Positions 47,301-59,300 of a stretch of DNA of 64,000 nt are shown in pieces. How positions within the stretch are numbered: the stretch's first letter is position 1; every line of letters starts with the position of its first letter. Source of the stretch: Warburgia ugandensis (taxonomy: Eukaryota; Streptophyta; Magnoliopsida; Canellales; Canellaceae); the NCBI GenBank assembly GCA_035236585.1, contig CP141128.1, forward strand, positions 26,813,618 through 26,877,617, written 5' to 3'. The notes beneath the pieces are model-generated. The model made no database searches. It was not told the origin of the DNA and worked only from the letters and a program-made list of their open reading frames with translations. A program made the position numbers and the translations under genes.

Positions 47301-50300
47301 TCCTATTGTTGATGCTGATGAGGAGATTGTGACTAGAGATGTAGGCACTGCATTGGTTGTTAGGAGGTCCTGTATGACGCCCAAAGCTGTTGAAGATGAC
47401 TGGCTGAGAAATAATATTTTTCAGTCTACTTGTACCATCCTGGGTAAAGTGTGCAGATTTATGATTGATGCTGGGAGTTGTGAAAATATTGTGTCCACAG
47501 AAGCAGTTTAGAAATTGGGCATTGAAACTGAGCAGCACCCTAAGCCTTACAGGCTGTCCTAGCTAAAAAAAGGAGGCGAGGTAACAGTTTCTAAACGTGC
47601 GCTGGTTTCCTTTTCTATTAGTTCTAAATATAGAAATGCTGTTTGGTGTGATGTGGTTGCTATGGATGCGAGTCAGTTGTTGTTAGGGAGACCTTGGCAG
47701 TTTGATAGGGGTGTAGTGCGTGATGGTAGGGCTAATACTTATAGTTTTATGTTTAAGGGAGTGAAAATTGTGTTGGTGCCTATTAAGGATCCTGTTGAGT
47801 CTAAACCTGTGAAAGAAAATTCTAGTTTGATGTCTTTAGCCAGGTTTGAAGAAGAATTGCAAGATACAGAGATAGTGTATGTTTTGGTGGGTAAGGAGGT
47901 CACTGAAGGGGCAGAAATTCCTGCAGCAACAGTTTCAGTTGTGGCAGAATTTCGTGATGTGTTTCCAGATGAGCTGCCGGATGAGTTACCTCCGTTGCGT
48001 GATATTCAGCATCAGATTGACCTTGAGCCTGGAGCAGCCCTTCCAAACAGGCCACATTACAGAATGAGTCCCAGAGAACATGAGGAGTTGAGGAGGCAGG
48101 TTGAGGAGTTGCTAGCTAAGGGGTTTGTTCGGGAGAGTTTGAGTCCTTGTGCAGTCCTAGCCCTTCTGACACTTAAGAAAGATGGTTCATGGTGTATGTG
48201 TGTGGATAGTAGAGCCGTCAACAAAATTACTGTCAGGTATCGCTTTCCTATTCCTCGTTTGGATGATTTACTTGATCAACTTAGTGGTACTAGAGTATTC
48301 ACTAAACTGGATTTGAAGAGTGGATACCATCAGATTCGAGTTAGAATTGGTGATGAGTGGAAAACAACATTTAAGACGAGGGAGGGGTTGTATGAGTGGT
48401 TGGTGGTTGTCAAATGTACCCAGTACTTTTATGCGAGTCATGAATCAGATTTTGAGGCCATTCATTGGCAAATGTGTTGTTGTGTATTTTGACGATATAT
48501 TGATATATAGTGCTAACCCTGAGGAACATCTTAAGCATTTGCGGGATGTCCTTAGTGTGCTTCGCAGGGAGAAGTTTTATGCAACAATGAAGAAGTGTGT
48601 TTTCATGACCTCTGAGGTGCTTTTTCTTAGCTATGTGATTTCTGGTGAGGGATTGCGAGTAGATGAGTCGAAAGTGGAGGCAGTTCGAAATTGGCCTAGA
48701 CCCAGCACTATCACTGAGGTTCGAAGCTTTCATAGGCTGGCATCTTTCTATAGGCGTTTTATTCCTCACTTTAGTAGTATTATGGCTCCCATTACGAATT
48801 GCATGAAGGGTGGAAAGTTCATGTGGGGTGATGAGGCAGAAAGGGCTTTTGAACAGATTAAGGTGCGCCTTACAACAGCTCCTATTTTGGTGTTGCCAGA
48901 TTTTCATCAGCCTTTTGAGTTACATGCAGATGCTTCTAAGGTGGGAATTGGAGTGGTTTTGAGCCAAAACAGTAGGCCAGTTGCTTATTTTAGTGAGAAG
49001 CTGTCTGGTGCAAAATTGCGATATAGTACCTATGATGTGGAGTTTTATGCTGTGGTGCAGGCTGTTAAGCATTGGCGGCATTATTTGTTTCATAAGGAAT
49101 TTATTTTGTATACTGATCATGAGGCTTTGAAGCACTTGCACAACCAGGATAAGGTGTCAGCTAGGCATGCTTCTTGGGTTGCTTATTTGGAGAGTTTTAC
49201 TTTTGTTGTGAAGCATAAATCTGATGTTACAAACAAGGTGGCTGATGCATTGAGTAGGCAAAAGAGTCTCTTGAATAGGATGCATGTAGAGGTACCTGGC
49301 TTTGATTCTTTTTCTAAATTACTTGAGACTGATCCGTACTTTTCTAGTGTTTTAGCAAAAGTCAGGGCTGGTGAGAAGATAGATTTCTTGTTGCTGGATG
49401 GTTGTCTGTTTAAAGGCAATAAATTGTGCATTCCAGATTGTAGCTTGCGGCTTCAGATTATTAAGGAGTTGCATGCTGAAGGTCATGTGGGTTGTGATCG
49501 AACTTTACAATTGGTTTAGGCTTCTTACTTTTGGCCAACCATTTGCAAAGTGGTGGAGAAGTTTGTGCAACGGTGCAGAATTTGTCAAGTTTCTAAGGGG
49601 ACAGCTACCAATGCGAGTTTGTATATGCCATTGCCAATTCCTTCGCAGCCTTGGGTTGATGTTAGCATGGATTTTGTGTTGGGGTTCCCGCGAATACAGC
49701 GAGGTAATGATTCCATCTTTGTTGTGGTTGATAGAATTTCTAAGATGGTACACATTATTCCTTGCAAGAAAACAACAGATGATGTTCGTGTTGCTCAATT
49801 GTATTTTCGGGAGGTTTATCGTTTACATGGGCTGCCTACAACAATTGTTTCTGATAAAGACACCGGGTTTCTTAGTCATTTTTGCCGCAGCTTATGGAAG
49901 ATGGTGAATACTCAGTTGAATTTTAGTAGTGCCTATCATCCTCAAACAGATGGGCAAACTGAGGTTGTGAATCGGTATTTGGGGAATCTGTTGAGGTGTT
50001 TGGTTGGTGAGCATGTGAAGAGTTGGGATCAGAAGTTGAGCCAAGCAGAATTTGCACACAACCATGCAGTTAATCGCAGTACTGGTTTCAGTCCTTTTCA
50101 GGTTGTGTTTACTGTTGTTCCTAGAGGTCCACTTGATTTGTTGCCTTTACCAAACCAGACCAGAATTCATGGGAAGGCAGAAGACTTTGTGACTAGTTTG
50201 CAAGAGATTCATAAGGCTGTCCATGATAATTTGAAAACAGCTGCGGGCAAGTACAAAGAAGCTGCTGATAAAAAGAGAAGGCATGTGGAATTTGAAGTGG

Positions 50301-53300
50301 GTGATTTTGTGTGGGCTGTTCTTACTAAGGATAGGTTTTTTGCTGGTGAGTATAATAAACTTTCAGCCAAGAAGATTGGGCCAGTGGAGATCATCGAGAA
50401 GATCAATCATAATGTCTACTGCTTGAAGCTGCCTAGTCATATTTGCACTACAGATGTGTTTAATGTGAAGCATTTGGTTCCCTTCGCTGGAGATAGTTCG
50501 GATGAAGGCAATTCGAGGGCAAATTCTGTCCACCCTGGGAAGAATGATGCGGTCGAGGAGATGGCGTGTGTTTTTATGGGAAAATTTGAAAATTTGAACT
50601 AGTGGCAGTTTCGTAATTTCTGTGACTTTTGGACTTCTGCTATTTTGGGTAATTTTAGGGTTTTTTTTTTATATATTGTAAGCCCTAGGGCTGGGGAGGG
50701 GTTTTTTTGTTAGCCGTTTTACAAATATTTCAGAGTGTGCCTCTGTTTCCTTTCCAAAATTCGCATTCTTTTGGATTTTGATGCCTATTTGCCTGGTAGT
50801 CGTGTGATTCAACAGGTTTATCAAAGGTTGTAGCTGGTAGTCGTGTGTGATTCAACAGTTCCAACATTTTCCTTATGTTATAAAGCTTCCGCTACGTCAC
50901 CTGGTTTTCCATGTATCTTCCAACCTGTCTCTCTAGTGTGATACAGGCATTAACAGTGATCACACCAGACTATCATTGTTACAATTCTCATGCTGATCTC
51001 CGTAACCAGCAGAGTCATGTTTTTTGAAACAAGAGCAAAGCTTTGGGATAATCATAAATTATCTGGGACAGATTCTTTAATTTCTCCTAGCATGACATGT
51101 TCCCTACTATCTTCCCTTGTCACTTATGCAAAAGCCTCCGTAATGTTTGGAAAAGGTTTAGTTCCAAGCAACCAACCCCATACCTCATCTAACTCCTTGT
51201 TCAAACCATGAAGAAAATCAAATACCCTTTCTTTTTCAAGCTTTTGCTTATACTTCAGGTTATCCTCAGCACAATGCCAATTTGTATCATAAAACATATC
51301 CATCTCATGCCATAACTCGATCAGAGTATTGAAATATTCTGTCACCGCAAGGTTAACTTGTTTTTTGTTTTCTAAGGCAGATCTGATCTTAAAACACTGG
51401 GCTGAGTTTTCCAAATCTAGGTACATATCCTGGACCATATCCCACATCTCCTTGCCGTTTTGTAGAATAAATAGGTCCGGCCAATCTTAGGTTTCATAGA
51501 ATTAACTAACCATGCCATAACCATAGAATTCTCCAATTCCCCAGTCCAATAGCCTGCTTCTCCTTTCTTCAAAGCTTTCGTTGTACCTGTCAAGTAGCCG
51601 AGTTTGCCTTTGCCTTGAATTACCAGCATAAAAGATTGAGACCATTCCAGAAAATTTGCTCCATTGAGTTTGTGCTGGGTTATTTGAAGGAATGAGTATC
51701 ACTGACAGCAAGAGGCATAGACAATGGAATTTTTTAAGATGATTTAGATGATACCTCTGAAGCACCCGTTTGGGTCGCATCAGTCATGGCCATTAAAAAT
51801 GTGAGTAAAGAAAGATAGCTCTGATGTCATGAAAACAGAGAAGAAAGACAATATTTTCTGATAATATTTTGTTGAATGACATTGCACCTATTATATACAG
51901 AATATACAACCTAAATCCAGATCTTATAATTTGATAAAATTACAATAAATCAGGAAACAATATCCAGACCTTAGAATCTGGTAAAATTACAATAGCTTAG
52001 GAAACAAAATCTAGATCTTAGAATCTAATAAAATCACAAGAAATCAGGAAACAAATCAGCTAAAAATAACAGAAAATAACAACCCTAAACTAACTCCTAT
52101 AAACCCAGAACACAATATAATAATAAACAAATTGATATGCTATCAATAGTTCCAACCCACTTGAATTCTAAGGGTAACATCCCTGTCAATCTCTCCGCTC
52201 TCGTGAATTATCAATCCCAAGTATCACAAGTGGTCTTTTTGGAGGACTTCTTGGTTATCAATCTTTACTGTTGCTTCACTCTACTCTTTTCCTTGCTAAA
52301 ATTGTATTACATATACTATGTCTTAGTTCGGCTAATTTTAAATCCTTTAGACTCTATAGCATCTCTCCACAACTTTAGATTAGTGTTTATGCCCTCCCTT
52401 GTCATATCAATCAAAACTATGCCATTTGCAAATAACGTGCACCATAAAATCTCTTCATACAGTTGTTTTGTTAACTCATCCATAACCAATGTGAAAAGGT
52501 ACAGGCTTAATGCCAATCCTAGGTACAATCTCTATCAGTCTCTGCCAGTGGTCTTAATATTTGTTACCGCTTCCTCCTACATATCCTTAATTATGTCAAT
52601 ATACCACCATGAAACTCCTTTGTCGCCCAACACCCACCATATTAACTCTCTAAGAACCCTATCATGGGCTTTTTCAATGTCAATAAAGATCATGTGGAGG
52701 TCCTTCCTCCTCTCCCTATATTTTTCTATCAATTGTCTAAGTTCAAAAATAGCTTTCATGATAGACCTCTTAGGCATGAACCAAACTGCTTTTCCTATAC
52801 CCTCGTTTCATGTCATAGCTTCTTCTTAATCACTCTTTTTAGAGTTTCATGGCATAGCTCATAAGTTTGATCCCATGATAATTAGTTCAACTTTGTATGT
52901 CTCATTTATTCTTATAGATTGGTACGATAGAGCTTTTCCTCCATTCATCTAGCATTTTCTTTGATTTTACAATCTTGTTAAACAACTTTGTCAACCAAAC
53001 TAGTCCAATATCTCCTATATACTTCTAAACACCATTGTACCCTAGGGCCTTTTCTGATTTTATCTTTTTCAAAGCCTATTATACTTCAAGTATCCTGATC
53101 CTACAATCATATCTATATGGTCTAACGTTATTTGATTTACAATTCTTTCAATTTCTATATTCTCAAGACAGTTGTCATTTAGTAATTTTTAAAAGTAACT
53201 TTCCCACCTTTGATTGATCTCATCATCTTTGACTAATACCCTTTAGTCATCACTTTTAACGTGGTCTAAGTCCTTACTATTCTTCTGTAACAAACCGACA

Positions 53301-56300
53301 TTCTGTTATAATTAAAGAGGAGTTTGAGTGCAAAAGGTTAAATTTTCTTCTAAATTTGACTTTGAAACCTCAAATTTCAGAATGTACACGACGAGAGCTT
53401 TTCAACGACACTAATTTTATGTGAAACATAGTTCAGAGGTGAGAGAACCACAAGTTTTACTAAATTATAAAGGGGGCCAAATTGATAATGGCACCCCCTC
53501 TCCATAGATGGGCCTCACGCGATGATGAACTAGGGGAGCTCATCGTGTGGAGCTCCACCCCTAGCTGCCTGTCACGCAGGGACGGAGCCAGGAAGCCACC
53601 GCCTCCCTCTTCCTAGATTTCATCTTCCCCATCTCTCTTTCCCTCCATCTCTCTCACCACTCCTCTCTCATTGGAAAACCCCTCTTCAGGTGCCCCTTTT
53701 CCTTCACCGGCAACACTGTTCCCTGCCCCACCAGCGACTGTCACTGGCACAGGTAAGGGGCCACAATCCCTGATTTTCCTTTCCCCTCCTCTTTCTTTTC
53801 CCTCTACCTTTCTTGCTCACCTTCATGTTCTTTTACTACTGGCAACAATGGAAAAACCAGCTGGGTTTTTGTCAGTTTTTCCTTGTTTTCCGGTGGCAAA
53901 AGTTAATGGAATCACTCCAAATTTCATTAGAGTGAAGATGAAGACGAGATCTACAAAACCCATGTTTTATTTTCATGAACAAATGGTGTTTTTTGCACTG
54001 TAACAGTAGCCGGAGACGACCATTTTCCGATCGTCTTCTCCGGCGACAATGACTGGATTCCTACGCCAGAAATTATATGGATGGAATCCTAAGTGAGCTT
54101 CGCAATCGTGTCAACGAAAGTTCGATCGGAGATCATCTGACCATTGAATTTTCAATCTAAACACGGTGCATGAGCAATGCTCGATCTACAAATATGACCA
54201 TTGAAAACACGATCAGACAGTAGATCTATGAATTTGATGATGTGAATTACTTGTAGAGGACAATGTGGATTGGAAACGATGAATGAAAAGCCTATAAAAT
54301 GTACAAATGTTGATCGAACTATTATTTTATAGATCTGATCATTCCGTAGCTTAGATCTGGGTAATTTAGGCCTAAAACATCATATTTGATTGACTAATGT
54401 GTGAAATTAAACTCTCCAACACTCTAAGATATCTGATCTGAGGTTAAACAACAGATCAATGACAATCTAACTATTCAAATTAGAGTATTAATGTATGAAT
54501 CCATGATCAAGAGACTAAATTAAGATATTTATTTCATATTTCCCAGATTGATTGGTAATTAATGATAGAAGCCCTGATCCTTGCTTTCTGATTTGTAGAG
54601 CAACATCCAAATTGACTGATAATCGATTCTGGTGAATCTGAATCACAAGATTGAGGTGGGTAAATTCTAAGATTGTTAAGTTTTCATAATTATTTCACTT
54701 ATGCACTATTTTATTAAGTACATGTAATTACTACATATAATTGTGGTTGATTATTATCCTTGAAATTCAAAAATAGCATCCTCATTATTTGAATTACGTG
54801 AAAACTATTGAATTTGCTGTGGATGAAATTGTTAGTAGACAGAGTCTCCAGTTTTGTATGAATATGAAATTATGCTTATCAGGTGATACGTACCACATGC
54901 ATTAAATGTGCATGGTCCTATAAACAAGGGAAACTCTGCTGGATTTTCATTAAAATATAAGGATTTTGTTATTATATTAGAAAACATGAAATGCTCATTA
55001 TGGGTAATTGTTCTAACTAAATCTCATGCATTATTTATATTTGACATCTATTGGCATTTGAATGGAAATTATGTATTTTAAAAACCATGATTCGGATCTC
55101 ATGCTAATATGTTGTAGAGGGTATAATGGTACCTAGATTTTCATGCATTGATTTGCCGAGGATTTGTTTTAAACTGGCGCTTTCACCTGTACACACTATG
55201 ATAGGAGGGTTATAGGGATTGTCACCCACCTTCCGATGGTTGATTTTTTGACACCAGGCCTAAGTGGCATCATGGGAAGGCTACACTACGTGACACGTTC
55301 TCCTCCCATGCAAAACAATGATAAGTCTCATGCAGTTGGTGTTAGCATTAAGCATGCGATGCCCCACTATTGGGCAGTTGCCACAACATAGTGATTCATG
55401 TATTCTTTTGCTACAGTGTCCCATGATTGTGCAGTTGCTATAGTGTTGTGGTCTCCCATTATAAGGCAATTGCCGCATGTTGATTTTTGGCAACACTTGT
55501 GTGATAGGGTCATAGATACCCTAGCCACTAGGCATGATGATGCCTTGTATGATTTGAGATTTGATATATTCATATTTACATGCTGAGAATTGATATGTTT
55601 GACATAAACTGCCGAGGGCTTCCCTATATGTTGTTAAATTGAGATTTTAGCACTTAACTATTTTATCGTCGATTTTGCGCACTTAGTTACTGAATACTCT
55701 GTTGATGTCAGCATATCATATTATTCTTATACTTGTATTGTACTCAAATGACCTAAAACCTTGAATGGAATGTTTGAAAAGCATGTAAACGTTATATTAT
55801 TGATAGGCCTTAGGAATGATACCTAAGGATGTTTCACTGTGTGCATGAGCGCATAATAGCGAGTTTGCATTGATTTATATTTGTGATCTTAGTTTTACTT
55901 GCTAAGTATATTCTCCTATACTCACCCCACAACTTTATAGATAAACGTGAAGTAGGGAAAGGCAAGAGTGTTGAGACCAGGCACGCGGAATAGTCAGAGA
56001 GATAAAGAGAGTATAGACAGTGTATGTATGATCTATTCATTTTGTAAATGTTTGTGAAATGACAGAGTAGTTATGTAACTGTTATAAACAGTTTAGACAT
56101 CTATAAATATGTATAATACATATTGGACTATGGGCTGTAACTTGACAGTTTTCTGGGAAATGATAAATTTTGACTTGTCATATTTGAATGTAAAAATGCT
56201 TGAATTTTGAATTCATGAATGTGTTTTGACTGGTCTTATGACACTCGAGATTTTCTGAAAGGTCTTTTTAAAGAAAAATTGTTTCCGTTGTTTGTTTTCT

Positions 56301-59300
56301 AAATGAAATTTTCAAATAGGCATCCCTCCTTTCGAAAATAATTCTCAAAAAAGCAATTTGAAAACCCGGGCAGTCACATCTGCTCTATTATTTTTGCAAG
56401 TTTGTCCGCATCTTTCTTAGCTTCTCTTGACCCTAGTCTATTATAGAGATCATTATACTCCTTGAGTTTAGCATCACTTACTACTCTCTTAGCAACCCTT
56501 TTAGCATTTTTATATTGATCAAAGGATGTATAGGGAAGAAATAACCACCAAAACAGTCATACTCATTAAGAAAATGAGCCTAAAGGAAGGACTAGGAATA
56601 TTTCAGAACATCTAAATATGGTTGGTACACTTCAATATTTAAAACTTACTGGAACCTATAGCAGCTATGGGAGTTGTCATCATCATCATCATCATCATCA
56701 AGACCTTATCCCAATTAGGGGTTGGCCACATGAATCTTATTCCTCCATTCCACTCTATTAAATACTATGGCTTCATTTAGTCCCAAAGTTTTTAAATCTT
56801 TCCTCACCACTTCTATCCACGTTCTTTTGGGCCTTCCCCTTGCCCTCTTAGAACCTTCTACTTGTATTGCCTCACTCCTTCTAACTGGTGCCGCTGTTGG
56901 TCTCTTTTGAACATGTCCAAACCATCCAAGTCTAATCTCCCTCATCTTGTTACCTATTGGTGCTACCCCTAAATTTCTCCTAATATTTTCATTTCTAATT
57001 CTATCCTTTCTTGTCTTACCACTCATCCATCTCAACATCCTCATTTCTGCAATGCTCATCCTATGAGTATAATGTTCCTTAATTGCCCAACACTTTGATC
57101 CATAGAGCATGGCCGGCCTTATAGCCATCCTATAGAATTTTTCCTTTAGTTTGAGTGGCACCCGCCGATCACATAAAACACCCAATACACATCTCCATTT
57201 GTTCCAACCCGCTTGGATTCTCTAGGTAACCTCCCTCTCAATCTCTCCACTCTCATGGATCAATGATCCTAAGTACCGAAAGTGGTCTTTCATGGGGACT
57301 TCTTGGTTATCAATCTTGACTGGTGTTCCACTTCTACTCTCCTTGCTAAAATTACATTCCATATATTCTGTCTTAGTTCGGCTAATTTTAAATCCTTCAG
57401 ATTCTAATGCTTCTTTCCATAACTCTAGCTTTATGTTTACACCCTCCCTTGTCTCATCAAGTAGGACTATATCGTCTGCAAATAGCATGCACCAGGGAAT
57501 CTCCTCATGTAGATGTTTTGTTAACTCATCCATAACTAATGTGAAAAGGTATGGACTCAATGTCGATCCTTGGTGCAATCCAACAGTGACAGGAAAATCA
57601 CCAATCACGCCACTAGTGGTCTTAACATTTGTTGCCGCTCTCTCATACATATCTTTAATTATGTCTATATACCCCTGAGAAACCCCTTTACCACCCAACA
57701 CCCTCCATATTAACTCTCTAGGGAGTTGTGAGATACATAAAAGAACTATTGGTTGTGAGATACATAAAAGAACTATTGGTTATGGACTCTACTACATCCA
57801 CATAAGGAATAATATCTAGGTAGAAATGTATACTGATATAATCTGCAAGTCCTCCATACATGGAGATTAATAACAGATTATGTGACTTAAAGCACAATTG
57901 CCTAGTATCAAGGAGCAAAAAGAAGCAAATCGGGGTGCTAATAAAGTACTCAAAAAGTATCACAAATGTATAATGTCTAGAACATAAAAAAAACTACATT
58001 AAACATAATTTTCTTAGCAAATGACAACTTTAACAGTATGCAAAGAGAAGATGCATAAATGGAAACTTAATAAGAAAGAATTGCTGATATGTTAGGATCT
58101 TAGGTAGAAATGCCTTCACTAAAAAAAAAATCATTCTGGTGTTATCAGTTATTTCAACTTCAAGAACTGCTGCTTGAATCAGGATAACCTTCAAATTAAT
58201 CACACCATAAGACTTGTAACTTCTCTGAAGTTACCTTAGAAAACAAATAATATGAAGGACGAGGAGTACGTGCAAGGCCATTAGCACGATCAACTGCTAC
58301 AAGTCCAAACTTGGGACCATATCCATCTGCCCACTCCCAGTTGTCTGATGTTGTCCAGAACAAGTAACCAAGAACAGGAACTCCCTACAGTTATCCATTT
58401 AAACCACCTATTATTTGCATGCATGGAAATTTATTTGTGGAAAACCTAATTGTTTCAGTTCAGAGAAGAAACCATTATCATGGCTGCATATACAGCAAGC
58501 AAGTGCTCTAAAAGGTACGGCCTTCGAATCAAGTCAGTCGCATCAGAAACTCCATTTTCAGTGATGATGAAAGGCAATTTTAGGTGTTTGTATCTTTCAT
58601 GAAATTGAAGCAACATGCGGAACAAGCCATCAGGATAAACACCACGTCCAGATTCACTGTACTCATCATTCTCCACAAGCTTCAAGCCTGCACCGCATAC
58701 CACTTCCTGACCAGTAACAATGAAGTGAAAAAGATGTCATTGATGTGAGGACATCTATGGTATCCTTTTGAACTACTGAATGTTATAGAATTAGAACCTG
58801 GCCATAATAGTTTATCCCTATGAAGTCTAGCTTGTCACAGATACTGTCCATGAAGGGGAAAAGAGTTAAAGAATTTGCCAGTGTAACAGCGGCAACATCA
58901 AATAGACCATAAGGCCGCATAAAAGATACATGATGTGCAACTCCAACAACTGCTTTTGCTATGGTGCTGCTGCCAATCAAATAAAAGAATCATTATCTGG
59001 TACTAGAAAGACACATAAGAAGCTTAGCCATTTGATAGCACAACTTTAGAAGGATTCATTAGTTTCAGAAGTCCACCATCCACTGGTGTTTATAAGTTGC
59101 ATTTATCCAAGAATTGCACGGACATGAAAAAGAAACCTTTTCTCATGGATATAGTCATAAGCCCTTGAATGGGCAACAGCCATCCATTGCATGGATTGAT
59201 TAAAAACACCAGTTGGGAGTGCAGAGGTTGCAACCTCAAGCTTATCAGGATTTCCTCCAGGCCAAGCACCAGCACAATATGTTAGCATGCAGAAAACATG

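Larger units (their letters stand above)
45816..50899 (+). mobile_element. CRM/Galadriel-like chromovirus (Ty3/gypsy), nested in copia-2
   Basis: A 5084-bp element with LTRs at 45816-46171 and 50545-50899 (TG...CA) and CCTGG duplications. It has an initiator-tRNA-Met binding site at 46174-46186 and one long gag-pol frame on the plus strand, opposite to copia-2 and SFR2. The pol wording ([53 protein letters not shown]) and the frame running into the 3' LTR resemble CRM/Galadriel chromoviruses. I cannot separate these clades by eye. It has about seven in-frame stops and one frameshift. The LTRs differ at about two dozen positions, so it is older than the Tekay insertion. Confidence 0.93.
42379..52148 (-). 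mobile_element. Ty1/copia element copia-2, split by a chromovirus
   Basis: Minus-strand element with a 319-bp 5' LTR at 51830-52148 and a 318-bp 3' LTR at 42379-42696, sharing blocks such as CACCTATTATATA, AATCAGGAAACAAATCAG and CTAAACTAACTCCTATAAAC. The gag is at 50905-51829, and protease, integrase and RT at 42700-45810. The chromovirus at 45816-50899 lies between gag and protease. Removing it leaves about 4.7 kb, normal for copia. LTR ends read TA...TCA/TGA instead of TG...CA because of mutation. Coding is decayed. Confidence 0.9.
38608..58234 (-). other. SFR2 giant intron, 19,627 bp, nested transposons
   Basis: Contents from left: unassigned sequence 38608-39983; copia-like protease relics (39984-40120, 41573-41692); an Au-like SINE (40815-40981); RTE-B in three pieces, holding copia-2, which holds a chromovirus; a solo LTR in RTE-B; RTE-C; and a 27-bp tandem duplication. 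57780-58234 is unassigned intron. Without insertions only about 4-5 kb of sequence remains. Confidence 0.88.

Noticed and set aside
46837..47538. 233-codon minus-strand open frame rich in Thr, Ser and Ile
   Set aside because: Mirror of the chromovirus gag on the plus strand, whose capsid, knuckle and protease motifs are clear.
53671..54003. 110-codon Pro/Ser/Leu-rich open frame
   Set aside because: Lies in a pyrimidine-rich tract inside a solo LTR, with no conserved motif; judged accidental.
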